Part shown: positions 41,630-50,792 of the stretch, piece by piece | Layout of the letters: each line of letters opens with the position of its first letter | Numbering within the stretch: the first letter of the stretch is position 1 | Assembly (NCBI GenBank): GCA_022649305.1 | Contig: JALCNW010000008.1 | Coordinates: 1 to 64,000 of the forward strand | Direction: 5' to 3' | DNA from: Enterobacter sp. | GTDB lineage: Bacteria > Pseudomonadota > Gammaproteobacteria > Enterobacterales > Enterobacteriaceae | DNA length: 64,000 nucleotides | The notes under the pieces: model-generated | Told to the model about the DNA's origin: nothing | The model's database searches: none | Seen by the model: only the letters and a program-made list of their open reading frames with translations | Position numbers and translations under genes: made by a program

Positions 41630-41937
41630 ATGATTGGTGTAATAGTAGAATTACTGACAAAAGGTGTGAACTTCTTTGTAAAACGTAAAACGTAAAACGT
41701 AAAACGATAGAACAGGAAGTGCAGAAAACAAATGCTGAAGGACAAATAGAAACCAAAAAAGAAGAGATCGAGAAGACTACGGTACATTGGCGTAACTTTT
41801 TGGGTTTCGTGATTTCAATGATTATTCTTTATAACTGGATCATAGTACCGGTACTTGACTACTTCGGTATTGTGTTAATCCAAGTACCACTTGGTCAACT
41901 TATGCAAGTACTGTTGATCATGATTGGTGGAAACTAA
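41630..41937 (+). pseudogene. 3TM-type phage holin, interrupted by a 7-bp tandem repeat
   Basis: Reading starts at ATG 41630 (MIGVIVELLTKGVNFFVKRKT, AAGGACTA upstream) and stops in the repeat. A second frame from about 41700 gives IEQEVQKTNAEG and then WRNFLGFVISMIILYNWIIV and VPLGQLMQVLLIMIGG, the layout of 3TM holins (basic N-terminus, tryptophan, two or more helices). Between them GTAAAAC is repeated four times (41678-41705). Two copies would join the frames exactly; four do not. Confidence 0.7.
41678..41705 (+). repeat. four tandem copies of a 7-bp repeat
   Basis: GTAAAAC x4, perfect, inside the holin-like gene. The unit is not a multiple of three, so gain or loss of units changes the reading frame. 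Confidence 0.95.
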
Positions 41938-41940
41938 GAA

Positions 41941-41959
41941 AGCCCCGTTTGGGGCTTTT
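41941..41959. terminator. bidirectional terminator
   Basis: AGCCCC-GTTT-GGGGCTTTT directly between convergent stops of the holin-like gene and the Toprim-like gene. Confidence 0.75.
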
Positions 41960-41961
41960 AC

Positions 41962-42924
41962 TTAATCTATTTTTGTGTTATTGAAAGTATTATGGCTAAA
42001 CTTTTCTGTTTGTTTTGTTTTAGCGGATTCTAAAAAATAAATTACTGGATTTATATATTCTTCCCAGCGGTTTTTGTTAAATTTTGACACTATTCTATAT
42101 ACCAGGTAAATGGGGTTATTAACGAATTGGTAACTTCTGTAATGTCTGTTTTCTGTTTTTTTTATTAGCTTTTTGAAGTATGTATGGTAATTGGTTATTC
42201 CTTCGTTTGCTGTGAATGTAATTTCTTTAGAGAAGTTGATAATTTCCAGTGTCTCATCTTTTTCTTTATTGATATCATTAAGTTCAAATCCTATATTGTT
42301 TTTTGAATTTTCGTCTTTTACCTTTTTTATATATTCATTTAATTCATCAGTTCTTTTTTTAAAAGGGCTTTTTATCATAGCTGGAGAAATTTCATCCACC
42401 ATGTTTTTCAAATTTAGCTCAGGTTTTCCTTTGATATTTTTTTTAGATAAAACATTATTTGGTATTTTAAAACTGGTTATGTGACTGCTTATTAAATCAA
42501 TTATGTGTTGTAATTGATCAGGAATGAAATCCCCTTCGTATGTCTCTGAGATTACTTGCCTTATTTCATCGTCACTTATATCACCATCAATTACCCCAAT
42601 TACCTCTAATGCTTTAGAGTTGCCAGATTTTATTAATTCCTCTGAATAGAGAATGCATCCTGCTAAGGATATGATTATGTTAGACCATGAGCCACAGCGT
42701 CTGAATTTAAATGAACCTACATTTATATCCCTATAACTAAGAGCATAGGTAATTAATTCCTCTGCAACTTTATCCTCGCAAAATACAATGACAGGAGGGA
42801 TTCTGTGTGCTTGAGAAAAACCAGATGAGGTAATTTCAATCTTTGTTGAATCACCATGTTTACTTTTTGCGATAATTTGTGAACCAATAATTCCTACATT
42901 GCTCATCAGTTTTATTGTACTCAT
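41962..42924 (-). CDS. Toprim-like nuclease-family protein, candidate defence gene
   Basis: A 320-residue protein from the ATG at 42924 (MSTIKLMSNVG), which has a very strong GGGGGAAGGAATC site; an ATG nine codons earlier lacks one. Residues about 50-145 show a Toprim-like pattern: a strand plus acid in PPVIVFCEDKVAEEL, then CGSWSN, then the DxD strand ALEVIGVIDGDISDDEI. Toprim domains occur in OLD/GajA and PARIS-type anti-phage effectors. The C-terminal half is lysine-rich and helical with no known domain. Family call is moderate, defence role inference. Confidence 0.6.
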   Translation of the reverse strand: MSTIKLMSNVGIIGSQIIAKSKHGDSTKIEITSSGFSQAHRIPPVIVFCEDKVAEELITYALSYRDINVGSFKFRRCGSWSNIIISLAGCILYSEELIKSGNSKALEVIGVIDGDISDDEIRQVISETYEGDFIPDQLQHIIDLISSHITSFKIPNNVLSKKNIKGKPELNLKNMVDEISPAMIKSPFKKRTDELNEYIKKVKDENSKNNIGFELNDINKEKDETLEIINFSKEITFTANEGITNYHTYFKKLIKKTENRHYRSYQFVNNPIYLVYRIVSKFNKNRWEEYINPVIYFLESAKTKQTEKFSHNTFNNTKID

Positions 42925-43051
42925 GATTCCTTCCCCCTCTATTACGTGCAATGAAATTTTATGTCGATAAGAAAAAATTCATATGGAAATTGTATTAAGA
43001 TGATAACATAAGATAGCGACGATTATTGAATACTTAATTTATGCTATCTAA

Positions 43052-43909
43052 TTATGGTATGGATAATTCAAGTATTGCCCTCTTTTCGATTGCGTATAAT
43101 TTCACTTGGTTATCATGTAAAATAATAGTTAACGAAATTTTTTCGGAAGGGTTCGATTCTAAAGACGTTCTTATTGAGTGTTCATTTAATTCTATCACTT
43201 GTGTAAAGTAATCAATCTTTCTTTGAATATGCATCAGTCTGCTTATATCATGGAAGTTATCACCGTTAGACATGATTCCAACTAATTGATATACGGTTCC
43301 ATCTTCCATTTGCATTGCATAGTTACAATGATTATTCCGCAACGCTAAGCGTTGTTCTGAATTTAGTTGATTCCCCCTTACGCCGTTCAATCTATATATT
43401 CCTATAGATTCAGGGATATATTTGTGCAGTTTTTTTATAAGTTCATCGTTAACCCAAACATCTGAATATCCTTTTCCATGAGGTAAAATATCAATGAAGA
43501 TGACTACATTATCAAAAAACATGCAAAATAAAACGGGGCCGGTACGTTTGAAATAACCGTTTTTAAATGGTTCTTCTGAAAGGTGTAAATGATGAATGTT
43601 CCATGAGTTTAATAGTAGATCCTTATATATGTATTTTGATGTGCTCAATGATAGGTGAGGGGTTATTGATAACCCAAGAGTGATTTTTCTTTTTATAGAT
43701 TCATATGCTTTTTCTGTTTCTTTAGGTACTTCAATTCCAGGTAGTACGATTACTATTCTTTTGTTATTTTTTGGTATTCTTCTTTGTAAAGCAAAAACAG
43801 CTTTTAAATTTTCAATTGTTGTTAAGCTATCATCATATGAAAAACCGAACTGTTCTAACTCGTCATCAATATAATCACGCATTCCATATTCAGGTGTAAA
43901 CTTTATCAT
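43052..43909 (-). CDS. uncharacterised protein paired with the Toprim-like gene
   Basis: A 285-residue protein (start ATG 43909, AAGGATG eight bases upstream; an ATG three codons earlier is too close to that site). A mixed alpha/beta N-terminal half (RIVIVLPGIEVPKE) leads to WNIHHLHLS and DNVVIFIDILPHGKGYSD, then YRLNGVRGNQLNSEQRLALR. I recall similar enterobacterial hypothetical proteins with an HHLHL pattern but no function. It lies 127 bases upstream of the Toprim-like gene on the same strand and could be its operon partner. Confidence 0.65.
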   Translation of the reverse strand: MIKFTPEYGMRDYIDDELEQFGFSYDDSLTTIENLKAVFALQRRIPKNNKRIVIVLPGIEVPKETEKAYESIKRKITLGLSITPHLSLSTSKYIYKDLLLNSWNIHHLHLSEEPFKNGYFKRTGPVLFCMFFDNVVIFIDILPHGKGYSDVWVNDELIKKLHKYIPESIGIYRLNGVRGNQLNSEQRLALRNNHCNYAMQMEDGTVYQLVGIMSNGDNFHDISRLMHIQRKIDYFTQVIELNEHSIRTSLESNPSEKISLTIILHDNQVKLYAIEKRAILELSIP

Positions 43910-43938
43910 GTAAAACATCCTTGTCTTAGTTGAACGCT

Positions 43939-44766
43939 TTATTTGTTGTCAGGAAAATACTGATTAACTACATCAGCTATACCAGCTTCAGTATTGTTAC
44001 CAATTACCAAATCAGCACATTCTTTCAGTTCATCTACGGCATTACCCATAGCCACGCCAAGACCAGCATTCTTCAACATACTTAGATCATTAAAATTATC
44101 ACCAAAAGCTATAACCTGGTTCATAGACAAGCCCTGTGATTCAACCCATTGTGCTAATCGTTTACCCTTACTGTTTCCGGCTTGTGCTATGTCAACTTGG
44201 TCATGCCAAGACCATTCACAAGCAAGCCCAAGTTCACGTTCCACGATTTGACCAAAGCTATGTAGTTTCTCTGTATCGGAATCAGTAAGGGCGAATTTCC
44301 AGATAGCATCAACATTCTGTGATGCTTCACGAAGAGAAGGTACTTGTGTGAAGGTTGGGCGTTGTGATTCTGGAAGAGACTTAGCCCAGTTTTCAGTACG
44401 GATAATATGCCCAGTAGATACTTGATAGTACATTGCATCATCGGCATACATCAAACTATGTACATTGTAACTATCAAGTAGATCAACCAACTGTGTAGCC
44501 TGGTCTGGTTGTAACTGGTCTGCTGAAATAACTTTTTTTTCGTTGTAATCGTACAATAATGCACCATTGCAACATATTGCAGGTGTATCAAGAGCTAATG
44601 CCTGATAAAAAGGATGGATGGCTACATGATGTCGTCCTGTAACGATTACTACTTTTGCTCCTGATTCACGGGCATTTCGTAGAGCAGTTAGTGATTCAGG
44701 AAGAATCTTTTTTTCATGTGTTAAAAGCGTGCCGTCAAGATCGAGTGCAATTACTCTAAAGTCCAT
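43939..44766 (-). CDS. ybhA: island-borne intact copy of HAD phosphatase YbhA
   Basis: A complete 275-residue HAD hydrolase: nucleophile motif DLDGTLL near residue 9, the TGRHH motif II region near 43, cap domain, motif III lysine in GNSKGKRL, and FGDNFND as motif IV. A hand alignment with the reassembled native YbhA gives 180 identities in 272 positions (about 66%). Its codons are AT-rich like the rest of the island. It faces out of the right end, with 123 bases before attR for its own promoter. YbhA removes phosphate from pyridoxal phosphate and sugar phosphates. The copy probably replaces the gene broken by integration. Confidence 0.93.
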   Translation of the reverse strand: MDFRVIALDLDGTLLTHEKKILPESLTALRNARESGAKVVIVTGRHHVAIHPFYQALALDTPAICCNGALLYDYNEKKVISADQLQPDQATQLVDLLDSYNVHSLMYADDAMYYQVSTGHIIRTENWAKSLPESQRPTFTQVPSLREASQNVDAIWKFALTDSDTEKLHSFGQIVERELGLACEWSWHDQVDIAQAGNSKGKRLAQWVESQGLSMNQVIAFGDNFNDLSMLKNAGLGVAMGNAVDELKECADLVIGNNTEAGIADVVNQYFPDNK

Positions 44767-44889
44767 GTTTTTTCCACTGTAAGAAGATTCGATGTTATGT
44801 CGATAGTACTCCGCTTACTTCGTACTTCAAAATCAGTACTAAGAAGGGGGAAGGGGCTTGCTGATTTGTTGTATTAGACGCTACACATT

Positions 44890-44891
44890 CA
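44890..44891. other. attR crossover dinucleotide
   Basis: CA shared with attL. To the right is ybhA 5' sequence (AAATAAGTGCC), to the left element sequence (GCTACACATT). Joining element ends across CA gives ACACATTCAGGTGTGT on the plus strand, an inverted repeat centred on the core, as expected of attP. Confidence 0.78.
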
Positions 44892-45102
44892 AATAAGTGC
44901 CATTACAACAAATTGCAGGTGTATCTAAAGCCAGTGCCTGATAAAAAGGATGAATGGCAACGTGATGTCGACCCGTCACAATCAGAAGTTGATATCCCGC
45001 TTCCTGAGCACGCTTGAGGGCGTCAAGTGAAGTGGGGAGCAGGGTTTTTTGAGGGGTCAGCAAGGTACCGTCTAAATCCAGTGCAATCACACGCGAGGTC
45101 AT
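44890..45102 (-). pseudogene. ybhA: native ybhA, 5' part (truncated by the island)
   Basis: The first 71 codons of native ybhA with its own promoter and start (MTSRVIALDLDGTLLT), including the HAD nucleophile and the threonine motif. Translation runs three codons into the island (ending YLNV) and stops at 44881, so a peptide of about 73 residues could be made. It cannot be an active phosphatase without the cap and motifs III-IV at 33130-33737. Confidence 0.93.
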
Positions 45103-45242
45103 TTGTTCTTCCGGGTTAATATTGAATTTAAGGTCTGATGGGATGGTACACCGAGAGACGATACCGGCAAAATTCCAGGCTAAAATTCAGCATTCACCGT
45201 TAAAAGTTAATTACTTTCATGCGCAGTGAGGAGTGAGGATTC

Positions 45243-46238
45243 ATGAAACAAACCGTTTATACCGCCAGCCCTGAGAGCCAGCAGATCCACGTCTGGCGTT
45301 TGAACAGCGAAGGTTCGCTCACGCTGGTTCAGGTTGTAGATGTTCCGGGGCAGGTTCAGCCGATGGTTATCAGCCCGGACAAACGTTTCTTATACGTTGG
45401 CGTACGCCCAGAATTTCGCGTGCTGGCGTACCGTATCGCCCCCGATGACGGCGCGTTGACCTACGCCGCTGAAGCCGCATTGCCGGGTAGCCCAACGCAT
45501 ATCTCCACCGATCGCCAGGGACGCTTTGTGTTCAGCGGATCCTATAATTCAGGCTGCGTGAGCGTAACGCGTCTTGAAGACGGTATCCCGGTTGAAACCG
45601 TGGACGTGGTCGAAGGGCTGGAAGGCTGTCACTCAGCCAATATCTCGCCGGACAACCGCACGCTGTGGGTTCCTGCGCTGAAACAGGACCGCATCTGCCT
45701 GTTTACGCTGAGCGATGACGGTCACCTGGCGGCGCAATCTCCGGCGGAAATTACCACCGTTGAGGGCGCGGGTCCGCGTCACATGGTGTTCCATCCGAAT
45801 CAGCAGTACGCCTACGTGGTGAACGAGCTCAACAGCTCGGTTGACGTGTGGGAGCTGAAAGATCCGAACGGGCAAATCGAATGCGTGCAGACCCTGGATA
45901 TGATGCCTGCTGATTTCACCGATACTCGCTGGGCTGCGGACATCCACATCACCCCGAATGGTCGTCACCTTTACGCCTGCGATCGTACCTCAAGCCTGAT
46001 GACTATTTTCAGTATCTCAGAAGACGGCAGCGTGTTGGCAATCGAAGGCTTCCAGCCAACTGAAACTCAGCCGCGCGGCTTCAACGTCGACTTCAGCGGT
46101 AAATATCTGATTGCAGCAGGGCAGAAATCCCACCATATCGCGTTATATGAAATCAAAGGCGAGCAGGGGCTTCTGGAAGAGAAAGGGCGTTACGCTGTCG
46201 GCCAAGGGCCAATGTGGGTAGTGGTTAACGCACACTAA
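45243..46238 (+). CDS. pgl: 6-phosphogluconolactonase
   Basis: A 331-residue seven-bladed propeller lactonase (YbhE type) that hydrolyses 6-phosphogluconolactone in the pentose phosphate pathway. Begins [18 protein letters not shown] with GAGGAGTGAGG upstream; motifs [11 protein letters not shown] and TQPRGFNVD are typical. Divergent from the truncated native ybhA. Confidence 0.96.
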   Translation: MKQTVYTASPESQQIHVWRLNSEGSLTLVQVVDVPGQVQPMVISPDKRFLYVGVRPEFRVLAYRIAPDDGALTYAAEAALPGSPTHISTDRQGRFVFSGSYNSGCVSVTRLEDGIPVETVDVVEGLEGCHSANISPDNRTLWVPALKQDRICLFTLSDDGHLAAQSPAEITTVEGAGPRHMVFHPNQQYAYVVNELNSSVDVWELKDPNGQIECVQTLDMMPADFTDTRWAADIHITPNGRHLYACDRTSSLMTIFSISEDGSVLAIEGFQPTETQPRGFNVDFSGKYLIAAGQKSHHIALYEIKGEQGLLEEKGRYAVGQGPMWVVVNAH

Positions 46239-46250
46239 GCGGAATGCAAT

Positions 46251-46278
46251 AAAAAACCTCGCCATGGCGAGGTTTTTT
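46251..46278. terminator. bidirectional terminator between pgl and ybhC
   Basis: AAAAAACCTCGCC paired with GGCGAGGTTTTTT; serves both convergent genes. Confidence 0.92.
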
Positions 46279-46296
46279 TATGTCCATCAATCGAAA

Positions 46297-47580
46297 TTAC
46301 TGCTTCGGCTCAGCAACGACTTTGCTACCCAGACCGCGGTTGTTGTATTCCCACATGCGGTTGAAGTTAGCGTCGTTCAGGTTGCGCTGCACGTTGCCTT
46401 TATCATCCATAGCGCCGGTATTACCCGAGAACGGACGTTTAGAGATAGCAGCATCAGCCCATGGTTTCGCCATGTTAAAGCCTTCGTTGATCACGCTATC
46501 GCGAATCACAACCTGGCCGTTAGAAGCGGAATCCACATCTAAGGCGCGACCCAACTGTGCCACGCCGTCACCAGACGCGGTAAAGCGGCTGTTCACGGCG
46601 AGGAAACCATAAAACATGTTGGACAGCGTGGCTGGCGCAAACACATAACCTTCCTGCTGAGTACGCGAGTTCACGACGCGGAAATCGGTATTCTCAAACA
46701 CGACTGCACCACGACCGGAAACGATATCCACATCGCCTTCAATGTAGCTATTAGTAACCTGAGTACGCGTCAGACGGTTGTTCTGCAGCGTGTTCTGCAC
46801 ACCGCTGTTGGTCACAAAGAAGGTGTTCTGACGACCCAGAATATTCACGTTATTAATCTGGACACGATCGCCGTCGGTGCGCAGTGCCACAGCCTGATGA
46901 TTACCCGCGTCAACGCTATCGCCTACCGTATTCTGGATGGTCAGGTTCTGCAATTGCAGACCGTTATTCTGAGACCAGAACACCGCTGAGCACATCACGC
47001 CAACGGTCGCGCTCTGTTTGCTCTGACAATTGTCGAACATATACCACGCCGGTTTGCCTGGCATGTATTTACCGGCTGGATTCACCAGATGACGCCAGGT
47101 GTTGCGATCGATTTCAGAGTCGATGGCCTGGCCGATTTTTACGTCGGTCGCTTTTTCGCCCGTACCGTACAGCGTAATGCTGCCAGGTGCGGCTGGAACG
47201 TAGACCGTACCTTCATACTCGCCGGGCATAATGGCGATGTACTGACGTGATGCACTGTGTTTAGTGATTGCAGCATCAACAGCCGCCTGAATCGTCGTGT
47301 GCGTCACGCCCTGAGTTCCTGCCGGGCCAACCACAAAGTTTGGCTGCTCTGGCAGACGAATAGAGGATGGCGTCCACGGAGCAGCGTTCGGATCCATGGC
47401 CGAGTAATAATGTGCCGCAGTGAAATTCTTCGCTTCACCAGCGGACAGAATTGGGCGAGAGGCGGTACCTGGCGCTGCCTGCTCAGATGGCAACTGGTCC
47501 GGCGGCGTTGAGCTGCAGGCAGACAATGTCACGCCAAAAGCGAGCGCTAACGCCAGACGGGAAATCCTGGAAATGTTCAA
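46297..47580 (-). CDS. ybhC: outer-membrane lipoprotein of the pectinesterase fold, YbhC
   Basis: A 427-residue lipoprotein: lipobox TLSACSS with Cys22, then a right-handed beta-helix of the carbohydrate esterase 8 type (VTHTTIQAAVDAAI, GEYEGTVYVP, QEGYVFAPAT). E. coli YbhC has this fold but is reported as an acyl-CoA thioesterase rather than a pectin methylesterase. AAAGCTCC-type spacing upstream of the start is poor but the signal peptide fixes it. Confidence 0.9.
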   Translation of the reverse strand: MNISRISRLALALAFGVTLSACSSTPPDQLPSEQAAPGTASRPILSAGEAKNFTAAHYYSAMDPNAAPWTPSSIRLPEQPNFVVGPAGTQGVTHTTIQAAVDAAITKHSASRQYIAIMPGEYEGTVYVPAAPGSITLYGTGEKATDVKIGQAIDSEIDRNTWRHLVNPAGKYMPGKPAWYMFDNCQSKQSATVGVMCSAVFWSQNNGLQLQNLTIQNTVGDSVDAGNHQAVALRTDGDRVQINNVNILGRQNTFFVTNSGVQNTLQNNRLTRTQVTNSYIEGDVDIVSGRGAVVFENTDFRVVNSRTQQEGYVFAPATLSNMFYGFLAVNSRFTASGDGVAQLGRALDVDSASNGQVVIRDSVINEGFNMAKPWADAAISKRPFSGNTGAMDDKGNVQRNLNDANFNRMWEYNNRGLGSKVVAEPKQ

Positions 47581-47804
47581 GGTAAAGCTCCTGACTTCGC
47601 AAGTCTTAACGAGATGGTCGAAATAGCCTGCTTTTTTATACTAAGTTGAGCGAAACGGGAAGATGAAAAGGCAAAAAGTTGTATTTTTAGCCTTTACCGC
47701 GCGGGAAAGTGATCACAAATAAATAACATTTTCGGTAAAGGCGGTTGACAGGGGCAAGCGAATGAAAATAAATGTCTATACAACTCATGACAAGCGGAAG
47801 TCTT
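47581..47804. promoter_or_regulatory. ybhC-hutI divergent promoter region with HutC operator
   Basis: TGTCTATACAA at 47773-47783 is repeated exactly before hutU (50793-50803). Shared only by the two hut promoters, it is the likely HutC operator. The rest is AT-rich promoter DNA. Confidence 0.75.
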
Positions 47805-49028
47805 ATGCAGCAGCTTCACCCTGATGATGCCGTCTGGCGAAATGCGCGACTGGCTACGATGGATCCTGATAATCACTCACCTTATGGTCTGCTTTCCGAC
47901 GTGGCATTAATCGTGCGCGGTGACACTATCCTGGCGCTTATTCCCGAATCAGACGTTCCGCCGGACCATCGCCATCAAATCGATCTGCAAGGACGTCTGG
48001 TTACGCCCGGCCTGATTGACTGCCACACGCATCTGGTCTTCGGGGGAAATCGCGCAGCGGAATGGGAGCAGCGCCTAAACGGCGTCTCGTACCAGTCGTT
48101 AAGCGCTCAGGGAGGCGGTATCAATGCCACGGTGACCGCTACGCGAAGCAGCGATCCAGAAACCTTGCTGACGCTTGCGCAGCAAAGACTGCATCGCCTG
48201 ATGAGCGAGGGCGTGACGACGTTAGAAATCAAATCCGGCTATGGCCTGAACGCAGAAGCAGAAGAGAAAATGCTGCGCGTGGCACAACGTCTGGGCCAGC
48301 AAAATCCGGTTGAAATCAGCGCGACCCTGCTTGCAGCCCATGCGGTACCCGCCGAATTTCGTCACGACGCAGACGCTTATATTAAGCTGGTGTGCGAACA
48401 CATCATGCCAACGCTCTGGCGGCAGGGGCTGTTTGAGGCGGTTGATGTTTTTTGCGAGAGCGTCGGATTTACCCCAACGCAAACCGAGCAGGTTTTTCAG
48501 GCCGCGACCGCGTTAGGGATCCCCGTGAAAGGTCATGTTGAGCAGTTGTCGAACCTTGGCGGCGCTGCGCTGGTAAGTCGTTATCAGGGGCTATCGGCGG
48601 ATCATATTGAGTATCTTGATGACGCGGGTGTGAACGCCATGGCGCAAAGTGGCACCGTTGCAGTCCTGCTGCCGGGGGCATTTTATTTCCTACAGGAGCG
48701 TCAGCGTCCGCCGGTCGACCCACTGCGAAAGCGTGGCGTGCCGATAGCGGTGGCGACCGATTACAACCCCGGAACCAGCCCGTTTGCCAGCCTGCATCTG
48801 GCGATGAATATGGCCTGCGTGCAGTTCGGCTTAACGCCGGAAGAGGCGTGGGCTGGCGTTACCCGGCATGCCGCTCGCGCGCTGGGGCGTGCCCATACGC
48901 ACGGCCAGCTTAAAGCTGGTTTTACCGCAGATTTTGTTATCTGGGATGCGCAAAATCCGGTGGAAATGATCTACGAGCCGGGGCGTAATCCGCTTTATCA
49001 GCGCGTTTTTCGAGGAAAAGTCACATGA
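47805..49028 (+). CDS. hutI: imidazolonepropionase
   Basis: A 407-residue amidohydrolase, third step of histidine degradation (imidazolonepropionate to formiminoglutamate). Metal motif [12 protein letters not shown] near residue 70; substrate and metal residues in [14 protein letters not shown] and [11 protein letters not shown] chose the ATG at 47805, with GCGGAAG in front. Two in-frame ATG codons upstream overlap the HutC operator and lack a site. Overlaps hutG by four bases. Confidence 0.93.
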   Translation: MQQLHPDDAVWRNARLATMDPDNHSPYGLLSDVALIVRGDTILALIPESDVPPDHRHQIDLQGRLVTPGLIDCHTHLVFGGNRAAEWEQRLNGVSYQSLSAQGGGINATVTATRSSDPETLLTLAQQRLHRLMSEGVTTLEIKSGYGLNAEAEEKMLRVAQRLGQQNPVEISATLLAAHAVPAEFRHDADAYIKLVCEHIMPTLWRQGLFEAVDVFCESVGFTPTQTEQVFQAATALGIPVKGHVEQLSNLGGAALVSRYQGLSADHIEYLDDAGVNAMAQSGTVAVLLPGAFYFLQERQRPPVDPLRKRGVPIAVATDYNPGTSPFASLHLAMNMACVQFGLTPEEAWAGVTRHAARALGRAHTHGQLKAGFTADFVIWDAQNPVEMIYEPGRNPLYQRVFRGKVT

Positions 49029-49963
49029 GTCTTTGGCGATCTACGCCCCAAAACGTCTGGCAAGGGCGAGATGACAGCGCCGAAGCTGCTAACGCCCTGC
49101 GTATTTTTCAGACGATAAAGCAGGGCGAAACCTTTATTCCTTCTCCCTGCGATATTGCGCTGATAGGTTTTGCCAGCGATGAGGGCGTTAAGCGTAACCA
49201 CGGCAGGGAGGGCGCAGCACAAGCCCCGGACATCCTGCGCAACGCGCTGGCAAATATGGCGAGTCATACAGGCCATGAACGCCTCGTCGACGGGGGAACT
49301 ATTGTCGTTGAAGGCGAACAACTCGAAGAGGCGCAGCGGGCATTAAGTGATGCTGTGCAATCCTGCCAGCAGTCAGGCATGCGTACGCTGGTGCTGGGCG
49401 GTGGGCATGAAACCGCGTGGGCGCATGGGCGTGGCGTGTTGGAGGCGTTCCCCGGTGAGCGAATCGCCATTATTAATCTCGACGCGCATCTCGATTTACG
49501 TCACGCAGAGCGCGCCACCTCCGGCACGCCGTTTCGCCAGCTTGCGCACTACTGCGCCGAGCAGGGGCGTGAATTTCACTATGCGTGCCTGGGCGTCAGC
49601 CGCGCGGCCAATACGCAGGCGCTCTGGGACGAAGCCGCTCGCCTGAATGTCATGCTGGTCGAAGACCTGCATTTTCGTCGCGATGCGTTATCCGCGCTCA
49701 ATACGGTTTTAGCCAAGGCCGATCGCGTCTACCTGACTCTCGATCTCGACGTCCTGCCAGCCGGTGAAATGCCCGCCGTCTCCGCGCCCGCCGCGTTTGG
49801 CGTTCCGGTGCTGGAACTTATTCCTGTTATCGAGCAGATTTGCCGTAGCGGTAAATTGCAGGCAGCAGATTTGGTCGAGTTCAATCCGCGCTATGACCGA
49901 GAGGGACAGGGCGCACGACTGGCCGCGCGTCTGGCCTGGCAAATTGCTCACTGGTGGGCATAA
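49025..49963 (+). CDS. hutG: formimidoylglutamase
   Basis: A 312-residue ureohydrolase of the arginase family that splits formiminoglutamate to glutamate and formamide. Manganese-binding motifs: [23 protein letters not shown], and [14 protein letters not shown]. The start overlaps the hutI stop (ATGA). Confidence 0.95.
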   Translation: MSLWRSTPQNVWQGRDDSAEAANALRIFQTIKQGETFIPSPCDIALIGFASDEGVKRNHGREGAAQAPDILRNALANMASHTGHERLVDGGTIVVEGEQLEEAQRALSDAVQSCQQSGMRTLVLGGGHETAWAHGRGVLEAFPGERIAIINLDAHLDLRHAERATSGTPFRQLAHYCAEQGREFHYACLGVSRAANTQALWDEAARLNVMLVEDLHFRRDALSALNTVLAKADRVYLTLDLDVLPAGEMPAVSAPAAFGVPVLELIPVIEQICRSGKLQAADLVEFNPRYDREGQGARLAARLAWQIAHWWA

Positions 49964-49983
49964 CGATTATCTAAGGAACGACG

Positions 49984-50718
49984 ATGTTTTCACGCTCCCC
50001 GAACCCGCCACCCAGCGCACCTGCGCCTTTCTACGAAAAGGTGAAGCAGGCGATCAGCGAAAAAATTGCCGCTGGCGTCTGGCGCGCGCACGATCGCATC
50101 CCCTCTGAGGCCGAGTTGGTGGCACAGTTTGGCTTTAGCCGCATGACCATTAACCGCGCGCTGCGCGAGCTGACCGATGAAGGGTTACTGGTTCGCCTAC
50201 AGGGCGTCGGCACCTTTGTGGCGGAGCCGAAAGGGCAGTCTGCGCTCTTTGAAATCCGCAGCATCGCCGATGAGATAGCCTCGCGTAAGCATCAGCATCG
50301 CTGCGAGGTGCTGGTGCTCGAAGAGACACAGGCCAGCGCAGAGCAGGCCGTCGAGCTTAACGTCGAGGAAGGCGCGCGGATTTTTCATTCCGTGATGGTG
50401 CATTATGAAAACGATATCCCGGTGCAAATTGAAGACCGCTGTGTAAACGCCGATCGGGTTCCCGATTACCTGGATCAAGACTACACGCAGACCACACCGC
50501 ATGCGTGGCTCTCTGAGGTTGCACCGCTGACCGAGGGTGAACATATTGTCGAGGCGGTTCGTGCGAGCGCGCAAGAGTGCGACTGGCTGCGTATTAAAGA
50601 GCACGACCCCTGCCTGCTGATCCGCCGCCGCACCTGGTCTGCATCAAAGATTGTCTCCCACGCACGGCTGCTTTTTCCGGGGGCAAGATACCGGCTACAG
50701 GGCCACTTTATGTCATAA
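49984..50718 (+). CDS. hutC: histidine utilisation repressor
   Basis: A 244-residue GntR/HutC-family regulator with an N-terminal winged helix (IPSEAELVAQFGFSRMTINR) and C-terminal UTRA domain that senses urocanate. It follows hutG by 20 bases and is expected to repress both hutIGC and hutUH through the TGTCTATACAA sites. Confidence 0.94.
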   Translation: MFSRSPNPPPSAPAPFYEKVKQAISEKIAAGVWRAHDRIPSEAELVAQFGFSRMTINRALRELTDEGLLVRLQGVGTFVAEPKGQSALFEIRSIADEIASRKHQHRCEVLVLEETQASAEQAVELNVEEGARIFHSVMVHYENDIPVQIEDRCVNADRVPDYLDQDYTQTTPHAWLSEVAPLTEGEHIVEAVRASAQECDWLRIKEHDPCLLIRRRTWSASKIVSHARLLFPGARYRLQGHFMS

Positions 50719-50792
50719 GTTTTAAAAGCGTGATAGGTAACGCAATATAATAAAATTGTATCTTTTTTGTTAAATTCCGCCTTGTGCGTGGT

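Larger units (their letters stand above)
33738..44889. mobile_element. serine-recombinase genomic island inserted in ybhA, about 11.15 kb
   Basis: An AT-rich block with codon use unlike its neighbours splits ybhA. It begins 42 bases before a large serine recombinase gene and ends 123 bases before the start of its own intact ybhA copy. Cargo includes an HNH nuclease, a Toprim-like protein with a partner, three membrane-anchored paralogues, a holin gene and phage-like fragments. No relaxase, conjugation, packaging or replication gene is recognisable, so it is best called an integrative island or prophage remnant that excises by its own recombinase. Confidence 0.9.

Noticed and set aside
33738-44889. 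Complete prophage or conjugative element
   Set aside because: No capsid, terminase, tail, relaxase or secretion gene can be recognised; only a broken holin and phage-like fragments.
44881-45102. A 73-residue HAD protein as an independent gene
   Set aside because: It is the 5' end of native ybhA cut by the island; it lacks cap and later motifs.
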